Shown piece by piece: positions 27,578-35,504 of a stretch of DNA of 64,000 nt. The DNA is from DATLLN01 sp963797175. GTDB taxonomy: Bacteria > Actinomycetota > Thermoleophilia > Gaiellales > JAICJC01. Each line of letters begins with the position of its first letter. Positions within the stretch are counted from its first letter, which is position 1. The DNA lies in assembly GCA_963797175.1 (NCBI GenBank), contig CAWCOL010000009.1:248001-312000 (forward strand). Reading direction: 5' to 3'. The notes under the pieces are model-generated. The model saw nothing but the letters and a program-made list of their open reading frames with translations, made no database searches and was not told the origin of the DNA. Position numbers and translations under genes: made by a program.

Positions 27578-28112
27578 CGGCCCCGCTCTCCGCACCGTCT
27601 GGGCCACCGCTCGAGACGACGACACGGGTGGGCCGCACGACGCGGTTGCCGAGCCGGTAGCCGCGCTGCCAGACGGCCGCGATCGCACCCTCGGGGTGCT
27701 CCGACGGCTGCTGGGACAACGCCTCGTGGACGTGGGGGTCGAACACCGCTCCGGGCTCGGCCTCGATCGGCTCGAGCCCCCGCTTCAGCAGCAGGTCGAT
27801 CAGCTGCTGGCGGACGAGCTGCACGCCCTCCGACACCTTCGCCTCCTCGTGGTGCTCGGAGGCATCCAGCGCCCGCTCGAGGTTGTCGAGCACGGGCAGC
27901 AGCTCGCGCACGAGCGACTCGGCCGCGTGGGCGGCCTGCAGCTCGGCGTCACGGGCGACGCGCTTGCGGTAGTTGTCGAAGTCGGCCGCGACGCGGCGCA
28001 GGTCGGAGAGGTACTCCTCCGCCCTGCGCCGCGCCTCGTCGAGCTCGGACTCGACCGCGTCCTCCGGCGCCTCCGCCTCGGCGGCGGCCTCGGGGTTCGG
28101 GGTCTCGCTCAC
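27570..28112 (-). CDS. grpE: GrpE nucleotide-exchange factor
   Basis: Releases ADP from DnaK, 180 residues. A charged, low-complexity N-terminus and a long helix (about residues 20-80) lead to the core with VRELLPVLDNLERAL and the C-terminal beta domain (VFDPHVHEALSQQPS, QRGYRLGNRVVRPTRVVVSSG). The ATG overlaps the dnaK stop as ATGA, and the stop lies inside dnaJ. Standard family length. Confidence 0.95.
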   Translation of the reverse strand: MSETPNPEAAAEAEAPEDAVESELDEARRRAEEYLSDLRRVAADFDNYRKRVARDAELQAAHAAESLVRELLPVLDNLERALDASEHHEEAKVSEGVQLVRQQLIDLLLKRGLEPIEAEPGAVFDPHVHEALSQQPSEHPEGAIAAVWQRGYRLGNRVVRPTRVVVSSGGPDGAESGADA

Positions 28113-30016
28113 GCGCGGTCACCGGCTTCCTCGTCCACGACCTCGGCGTCCACGATCTCCTCCTCGGAGGAGTCCGTCTCGGCCGCGCCGTCGGTGGTGC
28201 CGGCCTGGGCCTGAGCCTGGGCCTGCTGGTAGACCAGCTCGCCCAGCTTGAACGAGGCCTCGCGGAGCGCCTCCAGCCGGGTGCGGATCTCCGCCGGGTC
28301 GTCGCCCTCGAGCGCCTGCTTGACCGCGTCGATCTTGGTGCGGATCTCGCCCTTGGTCTCCTCGTCCAGCTTCGACTCGTGCTCGGACAGGGACTTCTCG
28401 GTCGAGTAGACGACCTGCTCGGCCGTGTTGCGGGCCTCGGCCAGCTCCTTCAGCCGCTTGTCCTCGTCGGCGTGCGACTCGGCGTCGCGGATCATCTGGC
28501 CGACCTCGTCGTCGGACAGGCCCGACCCGCCCTGGATCTGGATCTTCTGCTCGTTGCCGGTGCCCATGTCCTTGGCGGACACGTGGATGATGCCGTTGGC
28601 GTCGATGTCGAAGGCGACCTCGATCTGCGGCACGCCCCGCGGCGCCGGCGGGATCCCGACCAGCTGGAACTTACCCAGCGTCTTGTTGTAGGCGGCCATC
28701 TCGCGCTCGCCCTGGAGCACGTGGATCTCGACCGAGGGCTGGCCGTCCTCCGCGGTGGAGAAGATCTCCGCCTTGCGGGTGGGGATGGTCGTGTTGCGCT
28801 CGATCAGCCGCGTCATCACGCCGCCCTTGGTCTCGATGCCCAGCGAGAGCGGGGTGACGTCCAGCAGCAGCACGTCCTTGACCTCGCCCTTGAGCACGCC
28901 GGCCTGGATGGCGGCGCCGATCGCGACCACCTCATCGGGGTTGACGCCGCGGTGCGGCTCCTTGCCGATCAGCTCCTTGACCTTCTCCTGCACGGCCGGC
29001 ATCCGCGTCATGCCGCCGACCAGGATCACCTGGTCGATCTGGGACGCGCTCAGGCCGGCGTCGCTCAGCGCCTGCTTGGTCGGCGAGACCGTCCGCTCGA
29101 CCAGGTCGTGGGTCAGCTCCGTCAGCTTCGACCGCGACAGCGTCGTGTCGAGGTGCTTGGGGCCGTCCGCGTCGGCGGTGATGAACGGCAGGTTGATGTT
29201 GGTGGACTGCGTGGTGGAGAGCTCGATCTTGGCCTTCTCCGCGGCCTCGTACAGCCGCTGCAGCGCCATCGCGTCCTTGGACAGGTCGATGCCCTGGTCC
29301 TTCTTGAACTCGGCGACGAGCCAGTCCACGACGGCCTTGTCGAAGTTGTCGCCGCCCAGGTGGTTGTCGCCGGACGTCGCCTTGACCTCGAAGACGCCGT
29401 CGCCCAGCTCCAGGATCGACACGTCGAACGTGCCGCCGCCCAGGTCGAAGACGAGGATCGTCTGGTCGTTCTCCTTGTCGAGTCCGTAGGCCAGCGACGC
29501 GGCGGTCGGCTCGTTGATGATGCGCAGCACGTCCAGGCCGGCGATCTTGCCGGCGTCCTTGGTGGCGTTGCGCTGGGCGTCGTTGAAGTAGGCCGGGACG
29601 GTGATGACCGCCTCGGTGACGGGCTCGCCCAGGTAGGCCTCGGCGTCCGCCTTGAGCTTCTGCAGGATCATCGCCGAGATCTCCTGCGGCGGGTAGACCT
29701 TGTCGTCTGCCTGCACGCGGGCGTCGCCGTTGGGGCCGGAGACGACCTCGTAGGGGACGATCTTCTGCTCCTCGCTCACCTCGGCGGCCTTGCGGCCCAT
29801 GAAGCGCTTGATCGAGAAGACGGTGTTCTTGGGGTTCGTGACCGCCTGGCGTTTGGCGGGCGTGCCCACCAGCCGCTGGCCGTCCTTGCTGAATGCGACC
29901 ACCGAGGGTGTCGTCCGGCCGCCTTCGGCGTTCGGGATCACCGTCGGCTCGCCGCCCTCCATGACCGCCATGCACGAGTTGGTCGTGCCCAGGTCGATGC
30001 CGAGTACCTTGCTCAT
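28109..30016 (-). CDS. dnaK: DnaK (Hsp70) chaperone
   Basis: Central ATP-dependent chaperone, 635 residues. The N-terminal nucleotide domain opens SKVLGIDLGTTNSCMAVMEG. The signatures FDLGGGTFDVSILELGDG and VILVGGMTRMPAVQ are intact. The substrate domain begins near LLLDVTPLSLGIETKGG, and the tail is acidic (SSEEEIVDAEVVDEE). It is the first gene of the operon. An AGGAGG ribosome site (minus strand, 30035-30028) lies about 11 nt before the ATG, and an inverted repeat at 30053-30087 is the candidate operator. Confidence 0.97.
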   Translation of the reverse strand: MSKVLGIDLGTTNSCMAVMEGGEPTVIPNAEGGRTTPSVVAFSKDGQRLVGTPAKRQAVTNPKNTVFSIKRFMGRKAAEVSEEQKIVPYEVVSGPNGDARVQADDKVYPPQEISAMILQKLKADAEAYLGEPVTEAVITVPAYFNDAQRNATKDAGKIAGLDVLRIINEPTAASLAYGLDKENDQTILVFDLGGGTFDVSILELGDGVFEVKATSGDNHLGGDNFDKAVVDWLVAEFKKDQGIDLSKDAMALQRLYEAAEKAKIELSTTQSTNINLPFITADADGPKHLDTTLSRSKLTELTHDLVERTVSPTKQALSDAGLSASQIDQVILVGGMTRMPAVQEKVKELIGKEPHRGVNPDEVVAIGAAIQAGVLKGEVKDVLLLDVTPLSLGIETKGGVMTRLIERNTTIPTRKAEIFSTAEDGQPSVEIHVLQGEREMAAYNKTLGKFQLVGIPPAPRGVPQIEVAFDIDANGIIHVSAKDMGTGNEQKIQIQGGSGLSDDEVGQMIRDAESHADEDKRLKELAEARNTAEQVVYSTEKSLSEHESKLDEETKGEIRTKIDAVKQALEGDDPAEIRTRLEALREASFKLGELVYQQAQAQAQAGTTDGAAETDSSEEEIVDAEVVDEEAGDRA

Positions 30017-30052
30017 AGGTTCGTGGTTCCTCCTGTGTGCGCTGTCATCTCT

Positions 30053-30087
30053 CAGAAAACCTCAGTCGCTTTGTAGCAGGTTTTCTG
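30053..30087 (-). promoter_or_regulatory. Candidate heat-shock operator upstream of dnaK
   Basis: Perfect inverted repeat CAGAAAACCT (30053-30062) and AGGTTTTCTG (30078-30087) around 15 bases that contain TACAAA, a possible -10, on the minus strand. It is neither HAIR (CTTGAGT-N7-ACTCAAG) nor CIRCE. Its position suggests it is what HspR binds here; this is inference. Confidence 0.5.
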
Positions 30088-30135
30088 CCGCCACGCCACC
30101 GCCCGGTGAGAGCGGCGTGAGGAAGCGGTCCCGGG

Positions 30136-30172
30136 TTGACGCCTCGGCTGACTATGCCTAGACTGACGAGGT
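30136..30172 (+). promoter_or_regulatory. padR promoter
   Basis: TTGACG (30136-30141), a 17-nt spacer, TAGACT (30159-30164), then 8 nt to the ATG at 30173. This is the best sigma-70-like promoter in the window, and the transcript would have almost no leader. Confidence 0.55.
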
Positions 30173-30490
30173 ATGAGAGCCGACGCCCTCAAGGGTCACC
30201 TGGAGCTGCTGCTGCTGGGCGTGCTGGACGACCGGCCGGCGCACGGCTACCGCATCATCGAGCTGCTGCGCGAGCGCAGCGGCGGCGCGTTCGACCTGCC
30301 CGAGGGCACGATCTACCCGGCGCTGCACCGGCTCGAGCGGTCGGGGCTGCTGCGCAGCGGGTGGGACGAGGGATCGGCTCGCCGCCGCCGCGTGTACGAG
30401 GTGACGCCGCGCGGCCGTGACGCGCTGCGCGACCGGCGCCGGGAGTGGACGCGGTTCGCGGGCGCCGTGCAGGCGGTCGCGGGTGCCTGA
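30173..30490 (+). CDS. PadR-family transcriptional regulator
   Basis: A 105-residue winged-helix regulator. Typical PadR blocks: ALKGHLELLLLGVLDDRPAHGYRI, LPEGTIYPALHRLERSGLL and VYEVTPRGRDAL. PadR proteins of this short type usually repress an adjacent membrane gene, often one with a HAAS domain, as here. The stop is inside the following gene (8-bp overlap). Divergent from dnaK, so their regulation could interact. Confidence 0.9.
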   Translation: MRADALKGHLELLLLGVLDDRPAHGYRIIELLRERSGGAFDLPEGTIYPALHRLERSGLLRSGWDEGSARRRRVYEVTPRGRDALRDRRREWTRFAGAVQAVAGA

Positions 30491-31184
30491 TCCCGTGACC
30501 GGCTGGCTCGCCCGGTTCGACGCCGCGCTGCGTGCGCACGGCGGGCGCCGGCGCCGGATCCTGGACGAGGCCCGGGCCCATCTGGCGGAGAGCACCGCCC
30601 GGCACGGTGCGGACGAGGCCGTGCGGCGGATGGGCGACCCGGAGGCGGTCGCCGCGGGCTTCGCGCCGCGCCTCGCCGACCGCCTGTGGGAGCAGCGTGA
30701 TCGCCTCGGTGCGTTCGTCCTGCTCGCTGCGATGGCCGGGTCGCTGACCACCGCCCTCACGCTGGCCCGCGACGGGCGCGCCGTCGGCTCGTGGGCATTC
30801 CTCGCGTTCTTCGCGGCCCTCGCCCCGGCAGCGGTGCTCGGAGTCGTCTCGGCGGGCTCTGTGCTGCTCCGCCGGCCGCTCGGGCGGCGGCTGCTGCGGC
30901 CGTTCGCGATCGCGGTGGCCGCCGCCGCACTCGTCACCGCCGTGCCTCTGCCGCCGGCCGCCGGTACCTTCGCCGCCTACCGGTCGGCCGTGCGCGCCGG
31001 CCACGACTCGACCGGCTGCGCGGGCCGGTCCCTGGCCGCATGCGCCGACGACCACGCCGCCGAGCTGCGCGGCTTCAACACGCTCGGCGCCGTCACGCTG
31101 ACGGTCGCCTACCTGATCTGCGTCTCCGGTTGGACGCCTCGCAGGCCTCGGCGTCAGGACGCCGAGGCGGTCGCCTCCTCGTAG
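30483..31184 (+). CDS. HAAS-domain membrane protein
   Basis: A 233-residue protein partnered with the PadR gene. The N-terminal soluble part (about residues 1-75, ILDEARAHLAESTARHG, EAVRRMGDPEAVAAGFAPRL) matches the HAAS/DUF1700 type of signalling domain. About four hydrophobic segments follow. GTG 30483 is chosen because it overlaps the padR end and the domain starts right after. Such pairs are thought to sense envelope state, but no ligand is known. The 3' end overlaps a convergent gene fragment by 31 bp. Confidence 0.75.
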   Translation: MPDPVTGWLARFDAALRAHGGRRRRILDEARAHLAESTARHGADEAVRRMGDPEAVAAGFAPRLADRLWEQRDRLGAFVLLAAMAGSLTTALTLARDGRAVGSWAFLAFFAALAPAAVLGVVSAGSVLLRRPLGRRLLRPFAIAVAAAALVTAVPLPPAAGTFAAYRSAVRAGHDSTGCAGRSLAACADDHAAELRGFNTLGAVTLTVAYLICVSGWTPRRPRRQDAEAVASS

Positions 31185-31387
31185 CGCGGCCGCAGCTCGT
31201 CCCAGCGGCTCTGCCAGTCCACCTCGCGCCCGGACATCAAGCCCTCCAGCATGTCGAGGTGCGGGTGCCAGCCGGCACCGAAGCCGGCGAGGGCGTCGAT
31301 CCCGGTGTGGGTCAGCACGAGCAGCGTCCCCGCGCCGTCCGGCGCCAGCTCGAAGCGGACGAGCGACTCCGGGCCGCGCAGCGTCAC
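31154..31387 (-). pseudogene. AHSA1/SRPBCC-domain fragment
   Basis: Only the C-terminal half of an AHSA1-like (activator of Hsp90 ATPase, START-fold) protein is present: LVRFELAPDGAGTLLVLTHTG, then GWHPHLDMLEGLM and W. Complete members have about 140-160 residues; here an in-frame stop lies about 30 codons above the GTG, leaving at most 77-90 residues. The missing front adjoins a repeat-rich stretch (31433-31680) that may have broken it. It is probably a decayed gene. Confidence 0.65.
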
Positions 31388-31432
31388 GATCGCTGGCCCA
31401 GCCCTCGCCTCGCCTGACCATCACCCTCATCG

Positions 31433-31469
31433 GGGGCCCGGTACGGGGTCTGGCACGGTGCCGGGCCCC
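31433..31469. repeat. Hairpin in intergenic region
   Basis: GGGGCCCGG (31433-31441) pairs perfectly with CCGGGCCCC (31461-31469) across a 19-nt loop. There is no T-run, so a simple intrinsic terminator is not clear. Confidence 0.45.
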
Positions 31470-31522
31470 AATCACGACGAATCCGGCATTCCGTGACGAA
31501 GAGGCACCGAAGACGTGACGCA

Positions 31523-31680
31523 ACCGTCAGGAGCCCAACCTGCGAAACCGAGGGTCAGGCTCCGTGCCTGGCTCCGGTTCGACCACCAGCCGAGCACACA
31601 CCACGATCCCGGGTCGGTGCCAGGAATCGGTGCCTGACCCTCCAGGGTGGTCCACCGGCACCACCGTCAGGAGGCCAACC
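31523..31680. repeat. Direct-repeat-flanked inverted-repeat element
   Basis: Two 18-bp direct repeats, ACCGTCAGGAGCCCAACC (31523-31540) and ACCGTCAGGAGGCCAACC (31663-31680), 17/18 identical, flank an inverted repeat whose arms begin GAGGGTCAGGC (31550) and end GCCTGACCCTCC (31643). The stretch 31388-31686 holds no other gene. The pattern looks like a small non-coding insertion. Confidence 0.6.
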
Positions 31681-31686
31681 CTCCGG

Positions 31687-32325
31687 TCACTCGACCAGGC
31701 CGGCCGAGGGGCACCGTCCGGCGAGAACGCAGTCCTGGCAGCGCGGGCGAAGCGCGCGGCAGGTGCGGCGGCCATGCTCGATCAGCAGCAGGTGGGCGTC
31801 CAGCATCAGCTCGGGCGGGGTCATCGCGGTGATCAGCTCGTGCGCGGCGTTCGCCGAGACACGCTTGCCGATCAGCCCCAGCCGGCCGCAGACCCGGTAC
31901 ACGTGGGTGTCCACCGGCATCACCGGCACGTCCATCGCGAACAGCAGCACGCACGCCGCCGTCTTCGGCCCGACGCCGGGCAGCGCCGTCAGGAACCCCA
32001 GCGCCGCCTCGGGCTCGAGCCGCGCCAGCGGCCGCAGGTCGAGCCCGTACGGACCGGCCAGCAGCTCGCGCAGCACCGCCTGGATCCGCGGCGCCTTCTG
32101 GTCGGCCAGCCCGCCCGGGCGCAGCGCGTCCGCCAGGTCGGCCGTCGGTGCCGCGAGCACGTCGTCCCAGGTCGGGAAGCGCTCGCGCATCGACGTCCAC
32201 GCCCGCTCCGTGTTGATGTCGCTGGTGTTCTGGGAGAGGATCGTGAACACCAGCTCGTCGACCGGCTCCATCCGCCGCGGCCGCCCCGGCGTGCCGTACG
32301 TCGAGCGCAGCTCCTCGACCACCAC
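31687..32325 (-). CDS. nth: Endonuclease III-like DNA glycosylase
   Basis: Base-excision-repair glycosylase of the HhH-GPD family, about 212 residues. The helix-hairpin-helix LPGVGPKTAACVLLFAM contains the catalytic Lys, VDTHVYRVCGRLGL the catalytic Asp, and the C-terminus carries a 4Fe-4S loop with spacing C-x6-C-x2-C-x5-C (CRALRPRCQDC...C). GTG 32325 leaves a 19-bp gap to moaA; an in-frame ATG at 32355 would overlap moaA by 11 bp and is less likely. Substrate range (oxidised pyrimidines) is inferred from the family. Confidence 0.9.
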   Translation of the reverse strand: MVVEELRSTYGTPGRPRRMEPVDELVFTILSQNTSDINTERAWTSMRERFPTWDDVLAAPTADLADALRPGGLADQKAPRIQAVLRELLAGPYGLDLRPLARLEPEAALGFLTALPGVGPKTAACVLLFAMDVPVMPVDTHVYRVCGRLGLIGKRVSANAAHELITAMTPPELMLDAHLLLIEHGRRTCRALRPRCQDCVLAGRCPSAGLVE

Positions 32326-32344
32326 GGCTACCCTGTCATCAGCG

Positions 32345-33358
32345 ATGGACGCCATCCGCGACACTCTCGCACGACCGCTCCACGACCTGCGGATCTCCGT
32401 CACCGACCGCTGCAACTTCCGCTGCACGTACTGCATGCCGCGCGAGGTGTTCGGCAAGGACTTCCAGTTCCTCGCGCGCGAGCAGCTGCTGACGTTCGAG
32501 GAGCTGGCCCGGCTCGCCCGGCTGTTCGTGGGGGCCGGCGTCGAGAAGCTCCGCATCACGGGCGGCGAGCCGCTGCTGCGCCGCGACCTTCCGCGGCTGG
32601 TCGCGATGCTGCGCGAGCTGCGCGGCGACGGCCTGCGCGACCTGACCCTGACCACGAACGGCTCCCTCCTGCCCCGCCACGCCGAGGCGCTGCGCGAAGC
32701 GGGGCTCGACCGCGTCACCGTCAGCCTCGACTCGCTCGACGACGAGATCTTCCAGGCGATGAACGACGTCCGCTTCCCGGTCGAGCGCGTCCTGGCGGGC
32801 ATCGACGCCGCCGCGGCCGCCGGGCTGCCGGTCAAGGTCAACATGGTCGTCCAGCGCGGCGTGAACGACTCGTCGATCGAGCAGATGGCCGAGCACTTCC
32901 GCGGCAGCGGGCACATCCTGCGGCTGATCGAGTACATGGACGTGGGCACGACCAACGGCTGGCGGCTCGATGACGTCGTCCCGGCGGCCGAGATCCTCGA
33001 GCGGATCGGCGCACGCTGGCCGCTCCAGCCCGCGCCCCCGAACTACCCGGGTGAGGTGGCGACGCGGCACCGCTACCTGGACGGCGGCGGCGAGATCGGC
33101 GTGATCGCCTCGGTCACGCAGCCCTTCTGCGGCGGCTGCACGCGCGCCCGGCTCTCGGCCGAGGGCTCGCTCTACACCTGCCTGTTCGCGGCCCGCGGAC
33201 GCGACCTGCGCGAGCCGCTGCGCGCAGGGGCGGACGACGACGAGCTGCGCGCACTGATCGGCCGCACGTGGGCACGGCGCGGCGACCGCTACTCGGAGCT
33301 GCGGAGCGCGGCCACGACCGCACGGCCGCGGGTCGAGATGTCACACATCGGCGGCTGA
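32345..33358 (+). CDS. moaA: GTP 3',8-cyclase MoaA
   Basis: Radical-SAM enzyme of the first step of molybdenum-cofactor synthesis, 337 residues. The N-terminal cluster motif is CNFRCTYCMP. KLRITGGEPLLRRDL, LTTNGSLL, VSLDSLDDEIF and NMVVQRGVN follow. The second cluster is in CGGCTRARLSAEGSLYTC, and the protein ends in the conserved GG. No other moa gene is nearby. TACCCT (32329-32334) lies 10 nt upstream, so the leader would be at most a few bases. Its 3' end overlaps the convergent antiporter gene by 18 bp. Confidence 0.96.
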   Translation: MDAIRDTLARPLHDLRISVTDRCNFRCTYCMPREVFGKDFQFLAREQLLTFEELARLARLFVGAGVEKLRITGGEPLLRRDLPRLVAMLRELRGDGLRDLTLTTNGSLLPRHAEALREAGLDRVTVSLDSLDDEIFQAMNDVRFPVERVLAGIDAAAAAGLPVKVNMVVQRGVNDSSIEQMAEHFRGSGHILRLIEYMDVGTTNGWRLDDVVPAAEILERIGARWPLQPAPPNYPGEVATRHRYLDGGGEIGVIASVTQPFCGGCTRARLSAEGSLYTCLFAARGRDLREPLRAGADDDELRALIGRTWARRGDRYSELRSAATTARPRVEMSHIGG

Positions 33359-34489
33359 CCGGGCCTCTGACCGGGCGAGCAGCGCCGCGCCCCCGGCGCA
33401 GGCCAGCAGCGAGAGCAGCGCCGCGGCGATGATCGCCGCACCCTGGCTGGCGGTGATGGCGTGCTGCTCGAGCGCGACCGCGACGACCGCTGCGGGGACG
33501 CCGAGTTGCGCCGAGGCGACCAACCCGGCGCCCGGCGGCAGCCGTACGGCCCGGGCCGCCAGGCTGTGCAGCAGCACGACGCAGGCGGCCAGCCCTCCCG
33601 CCAGGGCGAGGTCGCCGGGCGAGCCGGCCAGGCCGCGCACGTCGAGCTGTGCGCCCAGCACCACGAAGAACAAGGGCACGAAGAATCCCTCCGCCAGGCC
33701 GACCAGCTGCTGGTTCAGCCGCTTCGGCGACTCCTCCATCGCGACCAGGGCACCCGCCGCGAAGCCGGCAACCAGGATGCTCGTCCCCAGCCGCGTCGCC
33801 AACGCGGTCAACACGAACAGCGCTGCCAGCGAGAGCCGCAGGTCGAGCGCCCAGCGCCGGTGCTTGGAGAGCTTGCGCGCCGCATGCACCACCGGCCGGT
33901 CGCGCACGGCCCGCACCACCGCCCACATCCCCAGCGCCGCGGCGGTGACGGCGAACGCACCGCCGATCACGCGCACCTCCGACCCGGCCGCCAGCACCAC
34001 GGGCACGGCGACGATGGTGACGACGTCCGCGACCACGATCCACCCCACCATCGGCAGCACGTGGGGGCCGTCCAGCCCCCGCTCCTGAACGATCGGCAGG
34101 GCCACGGCCGCCGACCCGGTGGAGAGCAGGACGGCGAACATCGCCGGGTGGCCGATGCCCGTCGCATGGGAGAACACCAGCCCGGCGGGCACGGCCAGGA
34201 CGGCCGTCACGACGGTCGCCACGGCGCCGATCCGCAGAGCGCCGACGACGCCGGGCTCGCGCAGCGGCAGCCGCGTCCCGACCACGAACATGAGCATTGC
34301 GAAGCCGATCTGGCCGAGGAACGCGGTCGTCGGCTGCGTCGGGTCGAGCCAGCCGGTGCCGCTCACGCCGACCGCCACGCCGGCGGCGATCTCCCCCACC
34401 ACCACCGGCAGCAGGCGCCCCCGCAGGGCGCCCAGAGCCGGGCCGGCCAGGCCGCACAGGACGATCAGCGCCAGATCGGAGAACGTCAT
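33341..34489 (-). CDS. CPA2-type cation/proton antiporter
   Basis: A 382-residue membrane protein with about 11-12 hydrophobic segments, like the membrane half of KefB/Na-H exchangers. It shows GEIAAGVAVGVSGTGWLDP, VLLSTGSAAVALPIVQERGLD and FVPLFFVVLGAQLDVRGL. It ends without a TrkA-N or cytosolic domain, so it is the short form. ATG 34489 is chosen because the frame above it runs through repeat copy B. The transported ion is unknown. Confidence 0.85.
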   Translation of the reverse strand: MTFSDLALIVLCGLAGPALGALRGRLLPVVVGEIAAGVAVGVSGTGWLDPTQPTTAFLGQIGFAMLMFVVGTRLPLREPGVVGALRIGAVATVVTAVLAVPAGLVFSHATGIGHPAMFAVLLSTGSAAVALPIVQERGLDGPHVLPMVGWIVVADVVTIVAVPVVLAAGSEVRVIGGAFAVTAAALGMWAVVRAVRDRPVVHAARKLSKHRRWALDLRLSLAALFVLTALATRLGTSILVAGFAAGALVAMEESPKRLNQQLVGLAEGFFVPLFFVVLGAQLDVRGLAGSPGDLALAGGLAACVVLLHSLAARAVRLPPGAGLVASAQLGVPAAVVAVALEQHAITASQGAAIIAAALLSLLACAGGAALLARSEARSAADV

Positions 34490-34500
34490 CCGCGCAGAGA

Positions 34501-34590
34501 CTAGATGGTTGATTCCATGGGATCCGTGGCTCTGGGAGAGGATCCAGGGTCGCTCAGACGACGCGGGCGTCCGCAGGGCAGGCACCATCT
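34501..34590. repeat. Long-hairpin repeat, copy B (half element)
   Basis: About 90 bp: CTAGATGGTTGATTCCATGG through GGGCGTCCGCAGGGCAGG matches the left half of copy D, then jumps straight to ACCATCT. It lies between divergent genes (antiporter and PAP2) and leaves about 47 bp before the PAP2 start. Confidence 0.75.
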
Positions 34591-34637
34591 TCGGGGTACG
34601 GTCGCCCAGCGTCACCGTTCGGTACCATTTGGAGGAC

Positions 34638-35444
34638 ATGACCACGATGGCTGCCGCCGCACGGTCCCGCACCCGGGGACGCGTCCTGCCCAAGGGCTGG
34701 CCCGACTTCCTGCTCCAGCTCTTCCTGTTCGCGCTGGTGGATCTCGGCTACGAGCTGTCGCGGACGTTCGCCAAGGGCAACGTCGTGCCGGCCTTCGAGC
34801 ACGCCTACGACGTCGTGCACATCGAGCGGACACTGGGGATCTTCAACGAGATCTCGATCCAGCGCTGGACGCTCGACCATCCGCACGTGCTGGACATCGC
34901 GAACACGACGTACTTCCACGCCCACTTCGGCGTCACCACCGTGTTCATGTTCTGGCTCTACCTGCGGCGGAACAGCCACTACTACTTCATCCGCAACATC
35001 GTCTTCGCGTCGATGGCGATCGCGCTGGCCGGCTACATCGTCTTCCCCACGGCGCCGCCGCGGATGCTGACCGACCTCGGCTTCATCGACACGCTGGAGA
35101 AGTTCAGCGGGGTGAACCACGACTCGACCGCGGTGCTCGCTCTGTCGAACCCGTTCGCGGCGGTGCCCAGCGTCCACACCTGCTTCTCGCTGATCATCGG
35201 CACGTCGTGCTTCCTGCTGGTGCGCAACCGCTACGTGCGGGTGGCCTGGCTGTTCTACCCGTGCCTGATCGTCTTCTCGATCGTCGCGACCGCCAACCAC
35301 TTCTGGCTCGACGCGATCCTGGGTGCCTGCGTGGCGCTGCTCGCGTTCGGCCTGGCCTGGCTGCTGGAGCGGTCGCGGCCGACGCTGCCGGAGTCCGCGC
35401 GGCGGCGGCTGCACATGGGCCCGGCGCCCCCCGCACGTGTCTGA
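34638..35444 (+). CDS. PAP2-family membrane protein, inositol-lipid-synthase-like
   Basis: A 268-residue membrane protein with about six hydrophobic segments and the PAP2/Aur1 type of active site: PTAPPRM, then PSVHTC, then NHFWLDAILGA (His and Asp). This subgroup (PAP2_3) includes inositol-phosphorylceramide-synthase-like enzymes and lipid phosphatases. A GGAGG ribosome site precedes ATG 34638. It heads the inositol-lipid cluster with PIP synthase and ino1, so it may dephosphorylate or transfer a phosphoinositol lipid (inference). Confidence 0.85.
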   Translation: MTTMAAAARSRTRGRVLPKGWPDFLLQLFLFALVDLGYELSRTFAKGNVVPAFEHAYDVVHIERTLGIFNEISIQRWTLDHPHVLDIANTTYFHAHFGVTTVFMFWLYLRRNSHYYFIRNIVFASMAIALAGYIVFPTAPPRMLTDLGFIDTLEKFSGVNHDSTAVLALSNPFAAVPSVHTCFSLIIGTSCFLLVRNRYVRVAWLFYPCLIVFSIVATANHFWLDAILGACVALLAFGLAWLLERSRPTLPESARRRLHMGPAPPARV

Positions 35445-35491
35445 GCACACCCCAGTCGCACAACTCGTTCACTGCGGGATAGCGTGCATGG

Positions 35492-35504
35492 TATAGTGGG
35501 TTCG
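35492..35504 (+). promoter_or_regulatory. -10 box before PIP synthase
   Basis: TATAGT (35492-35497), then 7 nt to ATG 35505, with no ribosome site between them. A leaderless start inside the cluster. Confidence 0.5.

Noticed and set aside
30017..30160. A HAIR or CIRCE heat-shock operator upstream of dnaK
   Set aside because: Neither CTTGAGT-N7-ACTCAAG nor TTAGCACTC-N9-GAGTGCTAA is present; only the different CAGAAAACCT repeat is.
31527..31775. An 82-codon minus-strand frame over the repeat region at 31.5-31.8 kb
   Set aside because: It spans the direct and inverted repeats and runs into the nth gene; composition and context indicate chance.
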